Assembly (NCBI GenBank): GCA_030146905.1
Contig: JASLAV010001062.1
Location: 1-7,437, forward strand
Length of the DNA stretch: 7,437 bases
Direction: 5' to 3'
Source: Lentzea sp.
Lineage (GTDB): Bacteria; Actinomycetota; Actinomycetes; Mycobacteriales; Pseudonocardiaceae
Shown here piece after piece: positions 1 to 5,491 of the stretch. The notes under the pieces are model-generated. The model made no database searches, had not been told where the DNA came from, and saw only the letters and a list, made by a program, of their open reading frames with translations. Position 1 is the stretch's first letter. The number at the start of each line of letters is the position of its first letter. Position numbers and translations under genes: made by a program.

Positions 1-1
1 G

Positions 2-625
2 TTCGTCTGGGCCAAGTCGCAGGTGCTGCAGGGCGCGCTGGTGCTGCCGGAGTCGGCGAGCACCGGCTTCCGGTCCGACCAGATCGCCCAGGCGTTCGTC
101 CAGGTGCAGCCGGGAACCTCGGTCGCGGACGTGCAGAAGCGCGTCGAGCCGATGTTCGCGGACAACCCCGAGATCACCGTGCAGGACCGCAGCGGGTTCG
201 TGAAGCAGACGACCTCTCAGTTCGACACGGTCCTGCTGATGATCCAGATCCTGCTGGCGCTGGCGATCCTGATCGCGGTGCTCGGCGTCATCAACACCCT
301 GGCGCTGTCGGTGATCGAGCGGACCCGCGAGCTGGGCCTGTTGCGGGCCATCGGCATGCGACGCGCCCAGGTGATGCGGATGATCACCGTCGAGTCGGTG
401 GTGATCTCGGTGTTCGGCGCGGTGCTCGGCCTCGTGGTCGGGCTGGCGCTGGGCGTCGCGACCGTGCAGGCGCTGAAGGACCAGGGCATCTCGGAGATCG
501 GGTTCCCCTGGGTCACCATGGCCCAGTACCTGGTGGTGGCGGCGTTCGTCGGTGTGGTCGCGGCGATCCTGCCCGCGATCAGGGCCGCCAGGCTGAACGT
601 GCTGGACGCGATCGCCTACGAGTGA
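2..625 (+). CDS. ABC transporter permease, FtsX/MacB type, C-terminal part (5' end outside window)
   Basis: This is the end of an integral-membrane ABC permease; 207 residues are visible, ending in TGA at 623-625, and the reading frame is open to the left edge. The first ~70 residues are the end of an extracytoplasmic (MacB periplasmic-core-like) domain. A hydrophobic helix follows at about residues 76-102, then the conserved cytoplasmic segment ERTRELGLLRAIGMRR (106-121), typical of FtsX-like permeases, where it contacts the ATPase. Two further membrane helices lie at about 128-155 and 168-190. The protein ends with the usual P-x-I-R-A-A-R-L-x-x-x-D-A-I tail. Family members move lipids, peptides or drugs, or act as mechanotransmitters; the substrate cannot be read from this fragment. 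The partner ATPase is presumably encoded upstream. The last 10 bp overlap the convergent regulator gene. The family call is secure; the start and substrate are not visible. Confidence 0.93.
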   Translation, partial: FVWAKSQVLQGALVLPESASTGFRSDQIAQAFVQVQPGTSVADVQKRVEPMFADNPEITVQDRSGFVKQTTSQFDTVLLMIQILLALAILIAVLGVINTLALSVIERTRELGLLRAIGMRRAQVMRMITVESVVISVFGAVLGLVVGLALGVATVQALKDQGISEIGFPWVTMAQYLVVAAFVGVVAAILPAIRAARLNVLDAIAYE

Positions 626-1167
626 TCTTGCCCGGTGTGATCCTCTCCGGAGGGGAACTGGATCACGCTGAGCAAGCGGGGCCGCCGACCGTCTCCCGGA
701 CGGTTGGCGGCCCTTTTCGCGAGAACCGCACGCACCTCTTCGAGCGCCTCGGCGACCTCGTCGTCGTTCATCCAGATCACACCCTGGCGGTAGCTGACCG
801 AGTCGTCGAACGGCATGGCGCCCGGCCGGTCGAGGTAGGCGTCGAACTCGCCGAGCAGCGCGGCCACGGCCGACGCGAACCCGGCCCTGTGGTCCTCCAG
901 CGACATCGCCTTGCCCAACTCGGGCGCGATGGTGGTGTTCTCCTGCCGTACCCGGTAGCTCCGCTCGACGGCGCCCCGCACCCGCCGCTCCCCCACGACC
1001 TCCAGCACACCGCCCTCGAACAGCAGCCCCACGTGGCGGTACACGGTCGTCTTCGGCACGTCGGCGAGGCGTGCGCAGATCTCGGCGGTGGTCCGCACGC
1101 TGTCGCCCGACATCGCGTAGACGATCCGCAGTCGTACGGGGTGCAGCAGCAGCTCCAGCGTGTCCAC
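616..1167 (-). CDS. Winged-helix transcriptional regulator (ArsR-like / HTH_20 type)
   Basis: A 183-residue protein with a GTG start at 1165-1167 and a TAG stop at 616-618. Residues ~1-75 form a winged helix: LLLHPVRLRIVYAM is helix 1, TTAEICARLADVPKTTVYRHV contains the helix-turn-helix with the recognition helix near 38-50, and the wing covers ~54-73 (LEVVGERRVRGAVERSYRV). Residues 80-150 look alpha-helical and may serve dimerisation or effector sensing. No metal-binding cysteine cluster is visible; the only cysteine is C31, so classic ArsR metal sensing is unlikely. The Arg/Pro/Gly-rich tail (152-165) is encoded by a terminator hairpin of the opposite strand. The Shine-Dalgarno is weak (GGGATAG). 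The gene is divergent from the esterase gene, so it probably controls that gene and itself; that role is inferred from position only. Confidence 0.88.
   Translation of the reverse strand: MDTLELLLHPVRLRIVYAMSGDSVRTTAEICARLADVPKTTVYRHVGLLFEGGVLEVVGERRVRGAVERSYRVRQENTTIAPELGKAMSLEDHRAGFASAVAALLGEFDAYLDRPGAMPFDDSVSYRQGVIWMNDDEVAEALEEVRAVLAKRAANRPGDGRRPRLLSVIQFPSGEDHTGQDHS
679..717 (+). terminator. Rho-independent terminator of the ABC permease transcript, inside the regulator's coding sequence
   Basis: The arm 679-692 pairs with 700-713 over 14 positions. Thirteen pairs are Watson-Crick and one is a G-U wobble (687/705). The loop is 7 nt and four T residues follow immediately (714-717). It lies about 54 nt after the permease stop codon. 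On the minus strand the hairpin is preceded by four A residues and has no U tract, so it should stop only rightward transcripts. The same bases encode residues ~151-163 of the convergent regulator. Confidence 0.75.
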
Positions 1168-1193
1168 ACCAGAACTATCCCATATCCGGTAAC

Positions 1194-1211
1194 GTTCCCA
1201 TTATTGGAAAC
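1194..1211. promoter_or_regulatory. Candidate operator in the regulator/esterase divergent promoter
   Basis: The 61-bp spacer between the two divergent starts is AT-richer than its surroundings. It contains GTTCCC-ATTATT-GGAAAC, an imperfect inverted repeat with five of six positions matching in each arm. The central six bases read AATAAT on the minus strand, a 5/6 match to a -10 box that would give a leader of about 25 nt for the regulator gene. On the plus strand CATTAT (1199-1204) is a possible -10 for the esterase. A repressor bound here would cover both. The dyad is visible; its use as an operator is inferred. Confidence 0.4.
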
Positions 1212-1228
1212 AATCGGAGGGGGACGAC

Positions 1229-2374
1229 GTGGACATCACACCGTTGGACGACCTGAGCTGGCTCGACAAGGCCATCGGCGACGCGCGAGTCGTCGCGCTC
1301 GGCGAAAGCGCGCACTACAACCGCGAGACGTACCTGTTGCGGCACAAGGTGTTACGGCATCTGGTCGAACACCACGGCTTCACCGCGTACGCGATGGAGA
1401 CCGGCTTCACCGAAGCACGGAACCTGGACGGCGACCTGTCGCACGCACTGGCGAACGGCCTGACGTCGTTCACGGGCATCTGGACCGAGATGCGCGCCCA
1501 CCTGGAGTGGCAGCGCACGACGGACGTGCGGTTCTACGGCATCGACCTCGGCGGCTCGAACGCCTCGCTGGTGCCGGGACTCACCGCGCTGCCGGGGGTG
1601 AGCGACTTCCTGCGCGAGACCGCCGCGGCGTTCGGCTCGGAGTCGGCGTTCTCCGCACCCGCCGCGTTCGGCAGGTACGCGGCTCTCGACCAGTCCGTTC
1701 GCGACGCCCTCACCGCCGGGATCGCGGAACTGGTGGCGCGGCTGGCCTCCGAACGCGGCGCGGACCCCGCGGTGGTGCGGTCGGCGCACCTCGTCGCGGC
1801 GCTCGACCTCGTCATCAGGGCGATGACGCGAGGCGACCAGCGCGAGGCGATGTCGGTGCGGGACGCGGCGATGGCCGACACCGTGTCGTGGATCCTCGAA
1901 CGGGAGGAACGGATCCTGCTGGCTGCGCACAACGGGCACCTCCAGCGGTGGCCGGGCGTCCTGCCTGGGATGGAGGCCATGACGCCGCTGGGGCTGCACC
2001 TGGCCGACCGGCTGGGTGACGACTACCTCGTGATCGGCGTGACCAACGGCACCGGCCGCACCCTCAACCACAGCGCGGAGTTCTACACCGGCGAGTTCTT
2101 CGCCGACCTGCCCGCGCCGGAGCCGGGCAGCCTCGACGCGTTCATGGGAGAGCTGGGCGACGAGCCGTTCGCGCTCGACCTGCGGCGACTCTCCGCCGAT
2201 GACGCCGGGAAGGTCGGGGCGGCGTCACGGCAGCGGTTCGGCTCGTTCTACGCGGAGATCGACGCGACCGCCGCGTACGACGTGCTCGTGCACCTCCCCC
2301 ACGTCGGCGAGGCGACCTCGGACGCAGGGGCGGTCGACGCCTCGGTGGAGGAGGTGCGCGAGATCCTCGGGTGA
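1229..2374 (+). CDS. Erythromycin esterase family hydrolase
   Basis: A 381-residue cytosolic protein without a signal peptide. The GTG start at 1229 is preceded by a strong Shine-Dalgarno (GGAGGGGG, 1216-1223, 5-nt gap). Family landmarks are in order: GESAHYN (E26, H29), R38, AMETGF (E57), FYGIDL (~102-107), SVRDAAMADTV (209-219) and AAHNGHLQRW (H234, H237). The spacing H29-R38-E57 matches H46-R55-E74 of EreB, and H234/H237 correspond to EreB H285/H288, so the esterase catalytic set appears complete. EreA and EreB inactivate macrolides by opening the lactone ring. Many chromosomal family members have no proven macrolide activity, so substrate and resistance are not established. It is slightly shorter than EreA/EreB (just over 400 residues). 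Divergent from a winged-helix regulator, which suggests inducible expression. Confidence 0.92.
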   Translation: MDITPLDDLSWLDKAIGDARVVALGESAHYNRETYLLRHKVLRHLVEHHGFTAYAMETGFTEARNLDGDLSHALANGLTSFTGIWTEMRAHLEWQRTTDVRFYGIDLGGSNASLVPGLTALPGVSDFLRETAAAFGSESAFSAPAAFGRYAALDQSVRDALTAGIAELVARLASERGADPAVVRSAHLVAALDLVIRAMTRGDQREAMSVRDAAMADTVSWILEREERILLAAHNGHLQRWPGVLPGMEAMTPLGLHLADRLGDDYLVIGVTNGTGRTLNHSAEFYTGEFFADLPAPEPGSLDAFMGELGDEPFALDLRRLSADDAGKVGAASRQRFGSFYAEIDATAAYDVLVHLPHVGEATSDAGAVDASVEEVREILG

Positions 2375-2402
2375 CTCCACGGGGTGCTGCGCCGGGCCGT
2401 CG

Positions 2403-2414
2403 CGTGCCGGCACG
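2403..2414. terminator. Possible bidirectional terminator hairpin between convergent genes
   Basis: CGTGCCGGCACG is a perfect 12-bp palindrome in the 53-nt gap between the esterase stop and the stop of the cutinase-like gene. Neighbouring GCCGT and ACGGC can form an alternative stem. There is no T tract on either side, so this is only a candidate. Its position between two converging 3' ends is its main support. Confidence 0.3.
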
Positions 2415-2427
2415 GCACCCGCGGGGA

Positions 2428-3267
2428 TCAGGCGTGCGGGCAGGTGTCCCGGTACGCCGAGATGAGCGTGTTCGGTGCAGGGGCCGGACACAGGAACTGG
2501 TCGTACCGCACGTCGTCGTCGACGAACCGCTTGAGCCACGACAGCGTGTACTTGCGCACCGTCACGTTGTCGCTGCGCGGAGCCGAGTGGTCGCCGCCGC
2601 GCAGTTCGAGGAACGCCTTGTCGGGCGCCGCCGTGATCGAGTTGTAGAACGGCGTGGAGTGCTGCGAGTTGGGGGCGGTGGGGTCGTTCTGGCCGCCGAG
2701 GACCAGGGTCGGCACCTGGACCGTCGACCAGCTCTTCGTGGTGTGCCAGCCGGCCATCGGGATCGATGCCTGCAGGGCGGGACGGGTCGCGGAGGCGCGC
2801 AACGCTCCCCCACCGCCCATGGAGTGACCCATCACCGCGAGGCGCGACGCGTCCACGCGCGGGTTGGTGCGCGCGACGTAGTCCAGTGCGGCCAGGAGCT
2901 GGCGGCCGCGGCTGTCCGGGTCGTCGAGGGTGGACAGGGTGTTGATCGTGATCACCACGAACCCGTAGGACGCGAGCCGCGGGCCGAAGTGCGCGACGGA
3001 CGTCTGGTTCGCGGTGAAGCCGGGTGAGACGGCGATCGCACCGAAGGTGAGGTCGCTGGTGGGCGTGTAGACCGTGCCGCCGCCGAAGTTCGACTGGCGG
3101 GCGACGGCGGCGGACGTGACGGCGAAGGTGCCTCGGGAGGCTTCGACTGAGGCGGCCGTGGGTGCGGGGCCTCGTTCGTAGGGGTTGGCCGCCGCTGTGG
3201 CGACGGCCGGGGCTGTGGCAGGGATCAGCGCCAGGATGAGCGCCGCAAGCACTGTTTTGATGCGCAC
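2428..3267 (-). CDS. Secreted cutinase / polyester (PET) hydrolase family alpha/beta-hydrolase
   Basis: A 279-residue exported serine esterase close to the actinobacterial cutinases TfCut2 and LCC, which hydrolyse cutin, aliphatic polyesters and, in several members, PET. The GTG start at 3267 was chosen because GAGGTG lies 8 nt upstream and a signal peptide begins there (RIKTVLAALILALIPATAPAV, cleavage near residues 25-27). The mature start NPYERGP is the family hallmark. The fold and catalytic residues are visible: SPGFTA with oxyanion residue F84, GHSMGGGG with nucleophile S149 and M150, W174, NDPTAP with D195, and GGDHSAP with H227. C260 and C276 form the conserved C-terminal disulfide. 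The residue after the catalytic His is S228, as in IsPETase (S238), where TfCut2 and LCC have Phe. The IsPETase-specific second disulfide is absent (G and A at those positions). Converges on the esterase gene and diverges from the GH85 gene. Family is certain; the natural substrate is inferred. Confidence 0.95.
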   Translation of the reverse strand: MRIKTVLAALILALIPATAPAVATAAANPYERGPAPTAASVEASRGTFAVTSAAVARQSNFGGGTVYTPTSDLTFGAIAVSPGFTANQTSVAHFGPRLASYGFVVITINTLSTLDDPDSRGRQLLAALDYVARTNPRVDASRLAVMGHSMGGGGALRASATRPALQASIPMAGWHTTKSWSTVQVPTLVLGGQNDPTAPNSQHSTPFYNSITAAPDKAFLELRGGDHSAPRSDNVTVRKYTLSWLKRFVDDDVRYDQFLCPAPAPNTLISAYRDTCPHA

Positions 3268-3283
3268 GACGGTGACACCTCGA

Positions 3284-3302
3284 TTGGTTGCAGGGTAACC
3301 AA
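3284..3302. promoter_or_regulatory. Inverted repeat upstream of the cutinase-like gene, candidate operator
   Basis: TTGGTT-N7-AACCAA has perfect 6-bp arms and lies 17-35 nt upstream of the GTG at 3267. On the minus strand the centre contains TACCCT (3297-3292), which fits the TANNNT form of an actinobacterial -10 box, although no good -35 is visible. The arrangement suits a repressor covering the promoter. The regulator is unknown and no matching gene is in the window. Confidence 0.35.
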
Positions 3303-3321
3303 AAGCGACGGCGAGGCTCAC

Positions 3322-3337
3322 GCTACCGCCCGGTAGC
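3322..3337. repeat. Short inverted repeat in the cutinase/GH85 divergent region
   Basis: GCTACC-GCCC-GGTAGC has perfect 6-bp arms around a 4-nt loop. It lies about 55-70 bp upstream of the cutinase-like start and about 217 bp upstream of the GH85 start. It could be an activator or repressor site for either gene, or a hairpin in a long leader. The rest of the 286-bp spacer (3268-3553) shows no convincing gene and no clear -35/-10 pair for the GH85 gene. Confidence 0.3.
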
Positions 3338-3553
3338 CGCGCGGCGGTTCGGCCACTCGGATGGTTAACGGGACATTTCGGCGTACCGCACCTGACGATG
3401 ACGTGCACGGCTTTCGAACGGCCGGGGTCGATTCGAGTCGAACGGGTTCTGCGCCGCGGCGGTTACCCAGCGCAGCAGTTGTGGACATTGTCGTCCGGTC
3501 AGTCACCGCAGCGGCGGTATGCGACGAATCAGATGGCGCACGAGGGTGATCAC

Positions 3554-5491
3554 GTGCCCACTCGGAGACAGTTCCTCGTTCTGAGCTCGACGGCGGCTCT
3601 CACCGGTCTGCTGCCAGAGGCTCCCGCGTCCGCTGCCGACACCGCGCAGCCCTACGCGTCGTACTGGCACCCGGCCACGATCCTCGACTGGGACCCGTCG
3701 ACCGACCGGGACGCGAGGTACAACCGCAGCACGGTGCCGCTCGCGAGGCGCGTGGTCCCGGCACGCCCGGCCAACGCGCACGCCCATCCCCACGAGGCGC
3801 GCGTGCAGGCGCTGGTGGCGTACGCGCCGACGAGCGCCAACCCGGCGCAGGGCTCGCTCGACATGAACTACTACGCCACGAACTACTGGCAGTACATCGA
3901 CGAGCTGGTGTTCTGGGGCGGTTCCGCCTCCGAGGGCCTGATCCTCGCGCCGAACCCGACCGTCACCGACGCCGCGCACCGCAACGGTGTGCGCGTGATC
4001 GGCAACGTCTTCCTCCCGCCCACCGCGTACGGCGGCCAGATCCAGTGGGTCCGCGACTTCGTGAAGCGCGAGGGCGACAGGTTCCCGGTGGCGGACAAGA
4101 TGATCCAGGTCGCACGCCATTACGGGTTCGACGGCTGGTTCCTCAACCAGGAAACCGCCGGCGGCAACGCCCAGCTGGCCAACGACATGCGCGACTTCAT
4201 CGTCTACATGAAGAAGAGCGGACTGCGCGTCATCTGGTACGACGCGATGACCGACACCGGGAGCGTGAGCTGGCAGAACGCGCTGACCGCGCGGAACAAG
4301 ATGTTCTTCGAGCCGTCCGACGAGATGTTCCTGAACTTCTGGTGGAGCACGCAGGGCCTGGCGAGCTCGGCCGCGCTCGCGCGGCAGATGGGGCGCAGCC
4401 CGTACGACCTGGCGTCCGGCGTGGACGTCGAGTCCAACGGCTACAACACCAGCGTCGGCTGGGCTTCCGTCTTCCCCGAGGGCAAGCCGCACACGACGTC
4501 GCTCGGCTTCTACCGTCCGGAGTGGACGTTCAAGTCGTCGACGAGCCCCGCCGACTTCTACGCCAGGGACAACAGGTTCTGGGTCGGCCAGAACGGCGAC
4601 CCGTCGAACACCACGACGACGGCGAGCTGGAAGGGCGTCGCCCACTACGTCACCGAGCTGACGCCGATCACGAGCCTGCCGTTCGTCACGAACTTCAACA
4701 CCGGTCACGGCAGGAAGTTCGCGGTCGCCGGCACCGTCCGGTCGTCACAGGCCTGGAACAACCTGTCGTTGCAGGACGTCCTGCCGACGTGGCGCTGGAG
4801 CGTCACCGGGACGGGCACCAGGGTCACGCCCTCGCTCGACTGGGACGACCCGTACGACGGCGGCACCGCTCTCAAGATCACCGGCACGCCCCAGTCCGCC
4901 AACGACGTCCGGCTGTTCGCGACGTCGCTGGAGATCACCGGCGCGACCCAGTTCGAGATCGTCCACCGCACCGGCACCGGTCCGTCCCGGTTGCAGGCGG
5001 TGCTGCGGTTCGGCGCCACCGAGGAGGTGCTGGACCTCGGCGGGGTCAGCGGGGCGTGGCGGCGCAGCGTGTTCCCGCTCGGCGCGCACTCCGGCACGAC
5101 GCTCACGGAGATCTCGCTGCGGGTGCTGCCCGGCGCGGCGGTCACCGCGTTCATCGGCAGGATCGGCGTCACGAACCCGGTCATGACGCCGCCCGCCGCA
5201 CCGTCGGACGTGCGGGTCGAGCAGGTGAGCCGCACCGACGCCTCGACGGTGTCGGCACGGCTCACCTGGACTCGTTCGCCGGGAGCGGTCCGGCAGTACC
5301 GGGTCTACAAGGCCGGTACCGAGCGGATCTTCCTGGGTGGCACGACGAACGACGCGTACTTCGTGCCCGCGATCCCGCTGGCGAGCGGCGAGACCGCGCG
5401 GATCGAGGTCGAGGCCGTCAGCGAGGCGTTCGACGTCTCACCACCGGTCAGCGGTGCCGTTTCTTCCGGGCAGATCACTGGTACACCCTGA
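3554..5491 (+). CDS. Tat-exported GH85 endo-beta-N-acetylglucosaminidase with C-terminal Fn3-like domain
   Basis: A 645-residue secreted enzyme. GH85 enzymes cut the GlcNAc-beta-1,4-GlcNAc core of N-glycans and release the glycan from protein. The GTG start at 3554 has GAGGG (3542-3546) 7 nt upstream and opens directly on a twin-arginine signal: TRRQFLV (residues 3-9), a hydrophobic stretch and ASA cleavage near residue 27. The catalytic barrel runs about 60-400. GFDGWFLNQE (191-200) carries the family pair N198 and E200, matching N171/E173 of Endo-A; in this substrate-assisted mechanism E is the acid/base and N orients the 2-acetamido group. A beta-sandwich domain follows at ~408-541, then an Fn3-like domain at ~546-640 (PPAAPSDVRVEQV...RLTWTRSP...YRVYKAG). 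No GH16-style LacI operator is seen upstream. The 3' end overlaps the convergent GH16 gene by 17 bp. An ATG 24 nt upstream is possible but has a poor ribosome site. Confidence 0.93.
   Translation: MPTRRQFLVLSSTAALTGLLPEAPASAADTAQPYASYWHPATILDWDPSTDRDARYNRSTVPLARRVVPARPANAHAHPHEARVQALVAYAPTSANPAQGSLDMNYYATNYWQYIDELVFWGGSASEGLILAPNPTVTDAAHRNGVRVIGNVFLPPTAYGGQIQWVRDFVKREGDRFPVADKMIQVARHYGFDGWFLNQETAGGNAQLANDMRDFIVYMKKSGLRVIWYDAMTDTGSVSWQNALTARNKMFFEPSDEMFLNFWWSTQGLASSAALARQMGRSPYDLASGVDVESNGYNTSVGWASVFPEGKPHTTSLGFYRPEWTFKSSTSPADFYARDNRFWVGQNGDPSNTTTTASWKGVAHYVTELTPITSLPFVTNFNTGHGRKFAVAGTVRSSQAWNNLSLQDVLPTWRWSVTGTGTRVTPSLDWDDPYDGGTALKITGTPQSANDVRLFATSLEITGATQFEIVHRTGTGPSRLQAVLRFGATEEVLDLGGVSGAWRRSVFPLGAHSGTTLTEISLRVLPGAAVTAFIGRIGVTNPVMTPPAAPSDVRVEQVSRTDASTVSARLTWTRSPGAVRQYRVYKAGTERIFLGGTTNDAYFVPAIPLASGETARIEVEAVSEAFDVSPPVSGAVSSGQITGTP

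Noticed and set aside
622..2019. Long plus-strand open frame across the regulator and the start of the esterase
   Set aside because: Low-complexity Arg/Pro/Gly/His-rich translation, antisense to the regulator and out of frame with the esterase, both of which have clear domains. It is a high-GC shadow frame.
1229..2374. Calling the esterase a proven macrolide resistance gene (ereA/ereB)
   Set aside because: Catalytic residues match, but the family is broad and most chromosomal members are untested.
2428..3267. Naming the secreted hydrolase a PETase
   Set aside because: Family membership does not prove PET hydrolysis, and most active-site positions follow the cutinase pattern.
3268..3408. N-terminal extension of the cutinase-like gene to 3408
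   Set aside because: It would put 47 residues before the signal peptide. The GTG at 3267 has a ribosome site at the right distance and starts the signal peptide.
3411..3450. TTCGA-rich stretch resembling a tRNA T-arm
   Set aside because: No flanking 5-bp T stem, acceptor stem, anticodon arm or CCA end could be assembled on either strand.
3398..3553. N-terminal extension of the GH85 gene to 3398
   Set aside because: It would bury the twin-arginine signal behind 52 residues; GTG 3554 has GAGGG upstream.
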